A DNA stretch of 64,000 nt, from NCBI RefSeq assembly GCF_900601905.1, contig NZ_UWFA01000175.1, forward strand, positions 1-64,000. The letters run 5' to 3'. The notes beneath the pieces were generated by a model, which saw only the letters and a program-made list of their open reading frames with translations, was not told the DNA's origin and searched no databases. This document shows positions 7,992-16,439 of this stretch, piece after piece (position 1 is the stretch's first letter; the number at the start of each line of letters is the position of its first letter). The position numbers were made by a program, and so were the translations under genes. This stretch comes from Pseudomonas viridiflava. GTDB lineage: Bacteria > Pseudomonadota > Gammaproteobacteria > Pseudomonadales > Pseudomonadaceae.

Positions 7992-9560
7992 ATGCCAAAC
8001 CCTGCAAACCCTGCACGCCTGCAAATGCGCGCCATCAGCAAACGGTACCCCGGCTGTCTGGCTAACGACGCTATCGACTTGAGCATTGGCGCAGGAGAAA
8101 TCCACGCTCTGCTCGGTGAAAACGGTGCAGGCAAGAGCACCCTGATGAAGATCATCTACGGCGTCACGCAACCTGACTCCGGCGCAATCGTCTGGCAGGG
8201 CGAAACCCTGACCATGCGTAATCCGGCACAAGCCCGAAGCCTGGGCATCGGCATGGTGTTCCAGCATTTTTCCCTGTTCGAAACACTGACCGTCGCCCAG
8301 AACATCGCCCTGGCCATGGGCGGCGCGGCAGGAACGCCGAAACAAATGGAGCCGAAAATTCGCGAAGTCTCACAACGCTACGGCATGGCGGTGGAACCAC
8401 AACGACTGGTCCACAGCCTGTCGATTGGCGAGCGGCAGAAAGTCGAGATCATTCGCTGCCTGATGCAGGACATCCGCCTGTTGATTCTCGATGAGCCTAC
8501 CTCGGTGCTGACGCCGCAGGAAGCCGACGAGTTGTTTGTCACCTTGCGCCGCCTGGCCGAAGAAGGCTGCAGCATTTTGTTCATCAGCCACAAGCTGGGG
8601 GAAGTCCGCGCCCTGTGCCACAGCGCGACGGTGTTGCGCGGCGGTAAAGTTTCCGGGCATTGCATCCCCGCGCACTGCTCGGATCTGGAGTTGGCGCGTT
8701 TGATGGTCGGCGACGCCGAAGGCCTGACCGCGCAGTATCCAAAGGTCGCGGGCCAGGCGCCGTTCCTCAAGGTCGACAACCTCTCGTGGCATAACCCCGA
8801 TCCTTTTGGCTGCTCGCTGGTGAACGTCAATCTGCAGGTGCGCAGCGGTGAAATTGTCGGCATCGCGGGCGTGGCAGGTAACGGTCAGGACGAACTGCTC
8901 GCCCTGCTCAGTGGCGAGCAAACTTTGAGCAACGCGCTGTCGTCGACCATTCGCTTCGTCGATGCGGATGTCGGCCATTTGCGCCCGGATGCGCGACGCA
9001 AGAATGGTCTGGCATTCGTTCCGGCAGAACGTCTGGGTCATGGTGCCGTACCGGAACTGAGCCTGACGGATAACGCACTGCTGACGGCCTTCCAACAGGG
9101 TCTGGTCAGTAACGGCCTGATTCAACGCAGCAAAGTCAGGGCTCTGGCGGACGAAATCATCAAACGCTTCGCGGTGAAGACGCCGGATGCACAAGCACCG
9201 GCGCGCAGCCTCTCCGGCGGTAACCTGCAGAAATTCATCCTCGGCCGCGAAATTCTGCAGAACCCGAAACTGCTAGTCGCCGCGCACCCCACCTGGGGGG
9301 TGGACGTCGGCGCGGCCGCTGCGATCCATCGCGCACTGATCGCCCTGCGCGATGCGGGCGCAGCGATTCTGGTGATTTCCGAGGACCTCGACGAACTGTT
9401 CCAGATCAGCGACCGGCTGGCCGCCCTCAGCAGCGGCAAGCTTTCGACGTTGGTACCCACCGCCCAGACCTCACCGGTTCAGGTCGGTGGCTGGATGGCC
9501 GGCGAGTTCGACGCACCGCATTCTGTTCAACCCCCACTCCAAGCCGTCGCGCTTGATTAA
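7992..9560 (+). CDS. BMP-type purine/nucleoside ABC transporter, ATP-binding protein
   Basis: 522-residue ATPase with two fused nucleotide-binding domains, as in sugar/nucleoside (RbsA/NupO-like) importers. The first domain is canonical: Walker A GENGAGKST (42-50), signature LSIGE (143-147) and Walker B LLILDE (163-168). The second is degenerate (GVAGNGQDE in place of Walker A, LSGGNLQKF signature), which is normal in this family. It drives purine or nucleoside import together with the two permeases that follow (12-bp gap, then a 1-bp overlap). The matching binding protein is encoded at 16440. The ATG at 7992 has only a weak ribosome site, and the next Met is at residue 12. Confidence 0.9.
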   Translation: MPNPANPARLQMRAISKRYPGCLANDAIDLSIGAGEIHALLGENGAGKSTLMKIIYGVTQPDSGAIVWQGETLTMRNPAQARSLGIGMVFQHFSLFETLTVAQNIALAMGGAAGTPKQMEPKIREVSQRYGMAVEPQRLVHSLSIGERQKVEIIRCLMQDIRLLILDEPTSVLTPQEADELFVTLRRLAEEGCSILFISHKLGEVRALCHSATVLRGGKVSGHCIPAHCSDLELARLMVGDAEGLTAQYPKVAGQAPFLKVDNLSWHNPDPFGCSLVNVNLQVRSGEIVGIAGVAGNGQDELLALLSGEQTLSNALSSTIRFVDADVGHLRPDARRKNGLAFVPAERLGHGAVPELSLTDNALLTAFQQGLVSNGLIQRSKVRALADEIIKRFAVKTPDAQAPARSLSGGNLQKFILGREILQNPKLLVAAHPTWGVDVGAAAAIHRALIALRDAGAAILVISEDLDELFQISDRLAALSSGKLSTLVPTAQTSPVQVGGWMAGEFDAPHSVQPPLQAVALD

Positions 9561-9571
9561 CGGAGCTTCCA

Positions 9572-10675
9572 ATGCTGCTTTCTCTGGAACCGCGTGGGCA
9601 ACAGTCGCGGGCCATGCTGTGGTTTTCCCCATTGCTGGCCGCTGTGTTGACCCTTGTCTGCGGCTCGTTGTTGTTTGTCGCCCTCGGCCTGGACCCGCTC
9701 CTGACGTTGCATACGCTACTGATCGCTCCGGTGAGCGACGCGTACGGCGTCTCTGAACTGATGGTCAAGGCATTGCCGATTCTGCTCTGTGCGCTGGGCC
9801 TGGCGGTCGCCTATCAGGCGCGGATCTGGAACATTGGTGCCGAGGGCCAGTTGCTGCTCGGAGCACTGGCCGGTAGCGCGGTTGCCGTGAATATCATCGA
9901 CATCGAAAGCCGCTGGGCACTGGCGCTGATTCTGTTGGTCGGAACCCTCGGCGGCGCTGCGTGGGCCGGGTTGACCGCCTGGCTGCGTACGCATTTCAAC
10001 GCCAATGAAATCCTCACCAGCATCATGCTCAATTACATCGCGCTGAACCTGTTGCTGTTCTTCGTGCATGGCTCATTGAAAGATCCCGCCGGAATGAATT
10101 TCCCGGAGTCCGCGATGTTCGGCGATGCCAGCCGCCTGCCGCTGCTCACCGAAGAAGGCCGCGTACATGCCGGCGTCTACTTCGCTCTGCTCGCGCTGGT
10201 GGTGGTCTGGGTGTTGCTGCAGCGCAGCTTCGTCGGCTTTCAGATCAAAGTGCTGGGGCTGGACAAGCGAGCGGCGGGCTTTGTGGGTTTTCGCGAAAAA
10301 CGCCTGGTCTGGCTGGCGCTGCTGATCAGCGGCGGGCTGGCGGGGCTGGCCGGAGTGTGCGAAGTCACCGGCCCTATCGGGCAACTCGTGCCCCAGGTAT
10401 CGCCGGGTTATGGCTATGCCGCGATTACCGTGGCCTTTCTCGGGCGCTTGAATCCAATCGGCATTCTATTCGCCAGCCTGCTCATGGCCCTGCTGTATCT
10501 GGGTGGCGAGAGCGCACAAATGACCCTGAACCTGCCGCAGGCCATTACCCAATTGTTTCAAGGGATGATGCTGTTCTTCCTGCTGGCCTGCGACGTACTG
10601 ATCCTCTACCGCCCGCGCCTGAAAGCGCGCTGGAAGCAACGCCAGACGGCGCCCGCCGCAACAGGAGCCGTGTGA
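9572..10675 (+). CDS. BMP-type ABC transporter permease 1
   Basis: 367-residue inner-membrane permease of the branched-chain/ribose type used by BMP nucleoside importers. It has about 9-10 hydrophobic spans and the conserved NIGAEGQLLLGALAG (about 87-101) and NANEILTSIMLNYIA segments typical of this subunit. It sits 11 bp after the ATPase gene and its stop overlaps the start of permease 2 (TGATG), so the three genes form one operon. Confidence 0.9.
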   Translation: MLLSLEPRGQQSRAMLWFSPLLAAVLTLVCGSLLFVALGLDPLLTLHTLLIAPVSDAYGVSELMVKALPILLCALGLAVAYQARIWNIGAEGQLLLGALAGSAVAVNIIDIESRWALALILLVGTLGGAAWAGLTAWLRTHFNANEILTSIMLNYIALNLLLFFVHGSLKDPAGMNFPESAMFGDASRLPLLTEEGRVHAGVYFALLALVVVWVLLQRSFVGFQIKVLGLDKRAAGFVGFREKRLVWLALLISGGLAGLAGVCEVTGPIGQLVPQVSPGYGYAAITVAFLGRLNPIGILFASLLMALLYLGGESAQMTLNLPQAITQLFQGMMLFFLLACDVLILYRPRLKARWKQRQTAPAATGAV

Positions 10676-11601
10676 TGGATATCGATCTGCTGAGCAATAT
10701 TCTGTTCGCCATGATTCGCTGCGGCACACCGCTGTTGCTGGTGGCGCTGGGTGAACTGATCTGTGAAAAAAGCGGCGTCCTCAACCTTGGCCAGGAAGGC
10801 ATGATGCTGTTCGGCGCGGTCATCGGCTTCATCATCGCCCTGAGCACCGGCAACCTGTGGCTGGGCGTGCTGTTGGCGATGTTTGCCGGGATGTTGCTGT
10901 CGGGGCTGTTTGCAGTGGTGGCGCTGCTGTTCAACGCCAATCAGGTGGCCACCGGGCTGGCGCTGACCATCTTTGGTGTCGGGCTTTCAAGCTTTGTTGG
11001 CGCGGCCTGGGTGGGCAAGCCATTGCAGGGCTTCGAGCCGGTTCTGATCCCTTACTTGAGTGATATCCCGCTGATCGGGCGGATGTTTTTTGCTCAGGAC
11101 ATTCTGGTGTATCTGTCCTTTGCCCTGTTCGCGCTGGTGGCCTGGGTGCTGCTGAAAAGCCGGGTCGGCCTGATCATCCAGGCAGTCGGTGAAAACCCGG
11201 ATGCCGCCAGTGCCATGGGCTTGCCGGTATTGCGGGTGCGGACCCTGGCAGTGCTGTTCGGCGGCGCCATGGCGGGGTTGGCGGGAGCTTATCTGTCCCT
11301 GGCCTATACGCCGATGTGGGCGGAAAACATGAGCGCCGGCCGTGGCTGGATTGCCCTTGCGCTGGTGGTATTCGCCAGCTGGCGGGTGTGGCGATTGTTG
11401 CTGGGCGCCTATCTGTTTGGTCTGGCCAGCATTCTGCACCTGGTCGCCCAAGGTGTAGGCCTGGCGATCCCGTCCAACTTGCTGGCAATGCTGCCGTACG
11501 TGGCGACCATCGTGGTGCTCGTGCTGCTGTCGCGCAACGCCCTGCGCACCCGGCTGTATGCGCCGGTTTCGCTGGGGCAGCCCTGGCAGGCGGGGCATTG
11601 A
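10675..11601 (+). CDS. BMP-type ABC transporter permease 2
   Basis: 308-residue second permease of the same importer. It starts at the ATG that overlaps the stop of permease 1 by one base. The family segments LGELICEKSGVLNLGQEGMM (about 23-42) and FNANQVATGLALTIFG are clear, with about 8-9 membrane spans. A much longer reading frame exists upstream in the same frame, but it is only a shadow over permease 1. A REP pair follows the stop. Confidence 0.9.
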   Translation: MDIDLLSNILFAMIRCGTPLLLVALGELICEKSGVLNLGQEGMMLFGAVIGFIIALSTGNLWLGVLLAMFAGMLLSGLFAVVALLFNANQVATGLALTIFGVGLSSFVGAAWVGKPLQGFEPVLIPYLSDIPLIGRMFFAQDILVYLSFALFALVAWVLLKSRVGLIIQAVGENPDAASAMGLPVLRVRTLAVLFGGAMAGLAGAYLSLAYTPMWAENMSAGRGWIALALVVFASWRVWRLLLGAYLFGLASILHLVAQGVGLAIPSNLLAMLPYVATIVVLVLLSRNALRTRLYAPVSLGQPWQAGH

Positions 11602-11623
11602 AGATACGACGCAATACATCACC

Positions 11624-11709
11624 GTAGGAGCGGATTTATCCGCGAAGCGTCAGGTGGGCAGATAGATGTGTCATCTGGACATCGCATTCGCGGATAAATC
11701 CGCTCCTAC
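11624..11709. repeat. REP pair, GTAGGAGCGGATTTATCCGCGA type
   Basis: Inverted pair of REP units (11624-11646 and 11689-11709) between the converging permease and DUF genes. It is a sequence variant of the pair at 4463. Confidence 0.85.
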
Positions 11710-11720
11710 GGGGGCGATGT

Positions 11721-12122
11721 TCAGCCTTCTTTGCGCACCGGCCACAACTGCAACGCCGCCCATGTCAGTTCCATGACCAGAAACCCAACCAGCAACTGCG
11801 ATGCGCCCTGCATCAGCGCGTATCCCTGCCAGGCTGCGAACAGCAATCGCCCGGCTGCGTCATAACGTCCGAAGGTCTGCTGCGGATTGCGAATGCGCAG
11901 CACTGACCACACGCAGACAATCGAACCCAGCAAGTTGGCCATCAGCATGTGCATGGGTTCGAAAGGCGGCAAGTCGCCCGGCACATCCCAGGCCTGGCTC
12001 AACGCCAACAGCAGCCCATGCAAGGCGGCAAAACTCCAGGGTGTCACGAAGGCAGCGGTGACGATCAGGTCATACCAACCGCTGGCGCGAACCAGTTGGC
12101 GATAGTGTTGCGGTTGCCACAT
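11721..12122 (-). CDS. Small integral membrane protein of unknown function
   Basis: 133 residues with four likely membrane spans (about 20-42, 57-75, 88-104, 108-125). Charged residues sit mainly at the two ends. I do not recognise a characterised family. It is transcribed towards the ABC operon and divergently from a MerR-family gene 82 bp away. Codon usage matches the host chromosome, so it is probably a genuine core gene. Confidence 0.7.
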   Translation of the reverse strand: MWQPQHYRQLVRASGWYDLIVTAAFVTPWSFAALHGLLLALSQAWDVPGDLPPFEPMHMLMANLLGSIVCVWSVLRIRNPQQTFGRYDAAGRLLFAAWQGYALMQGASQLLVGFLVMELTWAALQLWPVRKEG

Positions 12123-12204
12123 AAAAAGCGCTCCTGCGCATTGGGTGTTTCAACAGGCTAAAGCCTGGAGTACGCTCCAGGGTCAACCCCGGGGACTGCG
12201 GAAC

Positions 12205-12555
12205 ATGCGTATTGGAGAATTGGCCCAGGCCACCGCGGTCAGCCGCGACACTTTGAGGTTCTATGAAGAACGCGGGCTGATCGCCGCACAGCGCAGCGCC
12301 AACGGCTATCGGTACTATCCCGCCGAAATGGTGCAACTGGTGCAACTTATCAAGACAGCGCAGCGTCTGGGTTTCAGCCTGAACGAAATCGGCCACAGCG
12401 TTGCCGAACTCTGGAAGGCACCCTCGCCGGATCTGGCCATCGCCCAGCTGCTGCGCGACAAGCTCGTGCTGATCGAGAACCGCATCGGCGAGCTCGGCCA
12501 ATTACGCACAGAACTGCAAAACCGTCTGGGACAAAGCTGCCCGCTGAGTCCCTGA
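12205..12555 (+). CDS. MerR-family regulator
   Basis: 116-residue MerR-type activator. The winged helix at 1-70 has MRIGELAQATAVSRDTLRFY and GYRYYP. A dimerisation coiled coil follows (about 78-110). I chose the ATG at 12205 because the family always starts with MRIGE/MKIGE; the frame stays open upstream but is not conserved. A single Cys near the C terminus (CPLSP) does not form a clear metal site, so it may sense a redox or organic signal. The short-chain dehydrogenase 27 bp downstream is its likely target. Confidence 0.85.
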   Translation: MRIGELAQATAVSRDTLRFYEERGLIAAQRSANGYRYYPAEMVQLVQLIKTAQRLGFSLNEIGHSVAELWKAPSPDLAIAQLLRDKLVLIENRIGELGQLRTELQNRLGQSCPLSP

Positions 12556-12582
12556 CAGCTCTTTTCTGATGGAGAAATTTCG

Positions 12583-13272
12583 ATGTCTGCTAACAAAACC
12601 GCATTGATCATTGGCGCATCACGTGGCTTGGGCCTTGGTCTGGTCAAGCGCCTGACCGAGCAGAACTGGACCGTGATAGCCACCGTTCGTGACCCGCAGA
12701 AAGCCACCGACCTCAAGGCCGTTCCCGGCGTGCGTATCGAGACCCTCGATATGGATGACATTGCGTCCCTGGATGCGTTGAAAGCCACCCTGCAAGGCCA
12801 GGTTTTCGATGCAATGGTGATCAACGCCGGGGTCATGGGCCCATCACGTCCGCAAAGTGTTGAAGCCGTCACCCATACCGAGCTGACGCAAATCTTCCTG
12901 ACCAACGCCATCGCGCCCATTCGCCTGGCTGAACGGCTGGTGCAACAGATCCGCCCGAACAGCGGCGTGCTGGCGTTCATGAGTTCCCGGTTCGGCAGCG
13001 TGACCTGCCCGGATGGCGCAGATGCGGCGCTCTACAAAGCCAGCAAAGCGGCGCTGAACTCCCTGACCAACACCTTCGTGACGCAACTGCCGGAGCCGCG
13101 CCCGACGGTACTGTCTCTGCATCCGGGCTGGGTGAAAACCGACATGGGGGGTGAGAGCGCCAGCATTGACGTTGAAACCAGTACCCGTGGCATGGTTGAA
13201 CAGCTCAAGGCGCATGCGGGCAAGGGCGGGCATTATTTCGTGGATTACACAGGCGAGACGATTGCCTGGTGA
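12583..13272 (+). CDS. Short-chain dehydrogenase/reductase
   Basis: 229-residue SDR with the NAD(P)-binding GASRGLG motif (about 11-17), the structural NAG motif (NAGVMG, about 86) and the catalytic Ser (SSRFGS) and YKASK. It resembles the C-factor/CsgA-like branch of small SDRs. The substrate is unknown. It is directly downstream of the MerR gene, probably in one transcript, and followed by a degenerate REP pair. Confidence 0.85.
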   Translation: MSANKTALIIGASRGLGLGLVKRLTEQNWTVIATVRDPQKATDLKAVPGVRIETLDMDDIASLDALKATLQGQVFDAMVINAGVMGPSRPQSVEAVTHTELTQIFLTNAIAPIRLAERLVQQIRPNSGVLAFMSSRFGSVTCPDGADAALYKASKAALNSLTNTFVTQLPEPRPTVLSLHPGWVKTDMGGESASIDVETSTRGMVEQLKAHAGKGGHYFVDYTGETIAW

Positions 13273-13296
13273 GGTAGCAGCGGAAAACCCAAACCC

Positions 13297-13388
13297 GTGT
13301 GAGCGAATTCATTCGCGAAGAGGCCAGTACATTCGATGCATCTTCAGAGGCCTTGATATTGCCTTCGCGAACGAATTCGCGCCCACAA
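13297..13388. repeat. REP pair, GTGTGAGCGAATTCATTCGCGA type
   Basis: Inverted REP units at 13297-13320 and 13364-13388 (GCGAATTCATTCGCG hairpins), between the SDR and 8-oxoguanine deaminase genes. Confidence 0.8.
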
Positions 13389-13541
13389 GTCCGAGGTTTA
13401 GCTACAACGATTTCGCGTCGGGACAAATCCAGTTAACATCCCGCCCTCGCCGCTGCTGCACCGCACCGGCGACCCTGGATCAGCAGACAGGGCAACACTG
13501 AGCTGGCGAACCTGAACCCTATTTTCAGAGGAGCCGGCACA

Positions 13542-14897
13542 ATGCCCGCGATCCGTATCTGGTTGAAAAACCCCCTCGCTGTATTCACCGCCAACGACCT
13601 TGATGCCCGAGGTGGTCTGGTGATCGAGAACGGCGTCATCGTTGAAATGCTGGCAAACGGTCAGCAACCCAGCGCACCGTGCGATCAAATCTTCGACGCC
13701 CGCGAGCATGTGCTGCTGCCGGGGCTGATCAATACCCATCACCACTTCTATCAAACCCTGACCCGCGCCTGGGCGCCGGTGGTCAACCAACCTCTGTTCC
13801 CCTGGCTGAAAACCCTGTATCCGGTGTGGGCGCGTCTGACGCCCAAGAAGCTGGCGCTGGCGACGAAAGTCGCGCTGGCCGAATTGCTGCTCTCGGGCTG
13901 CACCACTGCTGCGGACCATCACTACCTGTTTCCGGACGGTCTGGAAAACGCCATCGACGTACAGGTCGAGAGCGTCCGGGAATTGGGGATGCGCGCCATG
14001 CTCACTCGCGGCTCCATGAGCCTGGGTGAAGCAGACGGCGGCTTGCCACCTCAGCAAACCGTGCAGCAAGGCGCAGTGATTCTTGAGGACAGCCAGCGCC
14101 TGATCGAGCGTTATCACCAGCGCGGTGAAGGTGCGCAGATCCAGATCGCCCTGGCACCCTGCTCGCCGTTCTCGGTTACACCGGAAATAATGCGCGAGAG
14201 TGCCGCGCTGGCCGAGAAACTGGATGTGCGCCTGCATACCCATCTGGCCGAAACCCTGGACGAAGAAGACTTCTGCCTGCAGCGTTTCGGCTTGCGTACC
14301 GTGGACTATCTGGACAGCGTCGGCTGGCTGGGCCCGCGCACGTGGCTCGCTCATGGCATCCATTTCAACCCGGACGAGATTGCCCGCCTGGGAGCGGCCA
14401 GGACCGGTGTCTGTCATTGCCCGACTTCCAACATGCGCTTGGCGTCGGGAATTTGTCCGACCCTGGATCTGCTTGCCGCTGGCGCACCACTGGGGCTGGG
14501 CGTCGACGGTTCGGCATCCAATGACGCGTCAAACATGATGCTGGAGGCGCGGCAGGCACTGTATATCCAGCGTTTGCGCTACGGTGCGGAGAAAATCACC
14601 CCGCAGTTGGTGCTCGGCTGGGCCACCAAAGGTTCGGCACACCTGCTGGGGCGTAGCGACATCGGCGAGCTGGCGGTGGGCAAACAGGCGGATCTGGCGC
14701 TGTTCAAACTCGACGAGCTGCGTTTTTCCGGCAGCCACGATCCTGTTTCGGCGCTGCTGTTGTGCGGCGCGGACCGGGCCGATCGGGTAATGATCGGCGG
14801 CCAGTGGCGTGTCGTCGAGGGTCAGGTTGAAGGCCTGGACCTCAAGGGCTTGATTGCCGATCACAGCCAGGCGGCGCGGGAGTTGATTGGCGGGTGA
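13542..14897 (+). CDS. 8-oxoguanine deaminase
   Basis: 451-residue amidohydrolase of the cytosine/guanine deaminase group that converts 8-oxoguanine to uric acid, a purine salvage and detoxification step. Metal and catalytic residues are visible: THHHF (His66 and His68), HTHLAET, the LAHGIHF histidine and GVDGSASNDASN with the catalytic Asp. The DGSASND form is typical of the 8-oxoguanine deaminases, of which P. aeruginosa PA0142 is a characterised member in the same gene neighbourhood. An AGAGGAG ribosome site precedes the ATG. The product would feed the purine catabolic pathway served by the neighbouring transporters. Confidence 0.88.
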   Translation: MPAIRIWLKNPLAVFTANDLDARGGLVIENGVIVEMLANGQQPSAPCDQIFDAREHVLLPGLINTHHHFYQTLTRAWAPVVNQPLFPWLKTLYPVWARLTPKKLALATKVALAELLLSGCTTAADHHYLFPDGLENAIDVQVESVRELGMRAMLTRGSMSLGEADGGLPPQQTVQQGAVILEDSQRLIERYHQRGEGAQIQIALAPCSPFSVTPEIMRESAALAEKLDVRLHTHLAETLDEEDFCLQRFGLRTVDYLDSVGWLGPRTWLAHGIHFNPDEIARLGAARTGVCHCPTSNMRLASGICPTLDLLAAGAPLGLGVDGSASNDASNMMLEARQALYIQRLRYGAEKITPQLVLGWATKGSAHLLGRSDIGELAVGKQADLALFKLDELRFSGSHDPVSALLLCGADRADRVMIGGQWRVVEGQVEGLDLKGLIADHSQAARELIGG

Positions 14898-14927
14898 TGA
14901 ACCCGTCTAAATGAATGGAACACATAG

Positions 14928-15016
14928 GTGGGAGCGAGCTTGCTCGCGAAGAGGCCGGTACATTCGGCACATCAGCATGCCAGATACACCGCCTTCGCGA
15001 GCAAGCTCGCTCCCAC
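14928..15016. repeat. REP pair, GTGGGAGCGAGCTTGCTCGCGA type
   Basis: Perfectly matched inverted REP units between convergent genes. The same subtype recurs at 25783, 29160, 33050 and 35892. Confidence 0.9.
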
Positions 15017-15042
15017 AGGTGACAACCGAAGCTCCCCCTCTT

Positions 15043-16134
15043 CTAAAGCCCCAACAACGACAACATGATGAACGTCGCGAACAGCACGAAGTGGGTCATG
15101 CCTTCGATGGCGTTGGTTTCGCCATCATTGAGGTTGATCGCGCTGACCAGCAAGGTAATGAAGATCATCACCGTCTGTACCGGGGTCATCGCCATCTGGA
15201 ACGGCTGGCCGGTGTACAGCGCCATGGCTTCCATGACAGGTACCGTGAGGATCACCGTCGACAGCGAGGCGCCCAACGCGATGTTCACCACCGACTGCAT
15301 GCGGTTGGCCAAAGCGGCACGCAGAGCCGTCAGAATCTCCGGCGCAGCGGAAATCGCGGCCACCAGAATCGCGGTCATCACCGGCGGCGCACCGGTGCCT
15401 TCAAGGCCCAGGTCCACCGTTTTGGACATCACTTCAGCCAACGCGCCAATCACCACCACGCCCAGCACCAGCGTGCCGATGGACAAGCTCAGATTGACCG
15501 GCTCGCTCTCTGCAGCGGGCTGATCCTTGCGCTTCTTCTTGTCCGGGTAGCTGTAGCTGAAGAAGTAGCTGTGCGGCCCGACCTGCATACGCAGGAATAA
15601 GGTATAGAGCACGATCATCGCGCCGATGGTGAACGCCGAATACAGCTTCCAGTCGCCTTCGGGAATGAACTCCGGGACCACCATCGAGACGCCCATGGCG
15701 GTCAGGATCATCACGCTGTAGGTGCGCGCCGAATCATCGTTATACGACTGCTCACCATGCTTGAGACCGCCCATCAGCGCGGCCAGGCCCAGGATGCCGT
15801 TGATGTCGAGCATCACCGCCGAGTAGATCGTGTCCCGCACAAGCGTCGGCGAAGGCTCGTTGCTCATCATGATCGCCAGGATCACCACTTCAACCAGCAC
15901 CGCCGACAGGGTCAGGATCATGGTGCCGTAGGGGTCGCCGACTTTTTCCGCCAGTTGCTCGGCGTGGTGGGCGACACGCAACGAGGCGCAGACGATGAAC
16001 CCTACCAGCGCAATGCCCGCAGCCAGCGCAACGCCCTGACCGTTGGTGAGGAAAAAGTGCTCGAAGGGATAGGCGAAGCACGTCGCGATGATCGCCAGGA
16101 GAAGAAACTTTTCTTGCTTGAGTATCGAGCCCAT
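15043..16134 (-). CDS. Ca2+/H+ (cation/proton) antiporter, ChaA-like
   Basis: 363-residue inner-membrane antiporter of the CaCA superfamily. There are two homologous repeats of about five spans, each with an acidic alpha-repeat: LTLSAVLVEVVILAIM in the first and AAISAAPEILTALRAA in the second, with the key Glu residues conserved. A charged cytosolic loop (KKKRKDQPAAESE, about 198-212) separates the halves. It probably exports Ca2+ or Na+/K+ in exchange for protons. It sits inside the purine cluster without an obvious functional link. Confidence 0.85.
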   Translation of the reverse strand: MGSILKQEKFLLLAIIATCFAYPFEHFFLTNGQGVALAAGIALVGFIVCASLRVAHHAEQLAEKVGDPYGTMILTLSAVLVEVVILAIMMSNEPSPTLVRDTIYSAVMLDINGILGLAALMGGLKHGEQSYNDDSARTYSVMILTAMGVSMVVPEFIPEGDWKLYSAFTIGAMIVLYTLFLRMQVGPHSYFFSYSYPDKKKRKDQPAAESEPVNLSLSIGTLVLGVVVIGALAEVMSKTVDLGLEGTGAPPVMTAILVAAISAAPEILTALRAALANRMQSVVNIALGASLSTVILTVPVMEAMALYTGQPFQMAMTPVQTVMIFITLLVSAINLNDGETNAIEGMTHFVLFATFIMLSLLGL

Positions 16135-16439
16135 TGGATGCCTTTAAACCTTTACACATGAACCGTCCGGATAACGCGCTCAAGGCGATGAGAGTGTTGA
16201 GTGTAAGCAAAGGTTTCAAAAGTGGTGGGATTCGTGTTCTGGAGTACGGCCATGGTGCGTACACATGATGGTTTGCCGCTAACTGGTGCAGGAACGAGGA
16301 GCTGCTTTTGTGGGCATAGGCGCATACCTCAGGAAACAAACACTCCCAACATTAACTGTCCAGTTGGTCAATTTTTTGCATTACCCCAAGCAACCCGCTA
16401 AGACGGCCGTGGCAAAACGCCCCCAAGGAGCTTGACCCG
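16135..16439. other. Divergent intergenic region
   Basis: 305 bp between the antiporter and the BMP binding-protein gene. Apart from the sigma54-type promoter at 16364-16380, I see no gene, RNA or terminator in it. Confidence 0.5.
16364..16380 (+). promoter_or_regulatory. Sigma54-type promoter of the BMP binding protein
   Basis: TTGG-N8-TTGCA with GG and GC 10 bp apart, nearly identical to the sequence before the NCS2 permease (4583-4599). An imperfect dyad CTGTCCA-GT-TGGTCAA overlaps the -24 element and resembles a RutR half-palindrome. The ATG follows 59 bp downstream. Confidence 0.65.
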
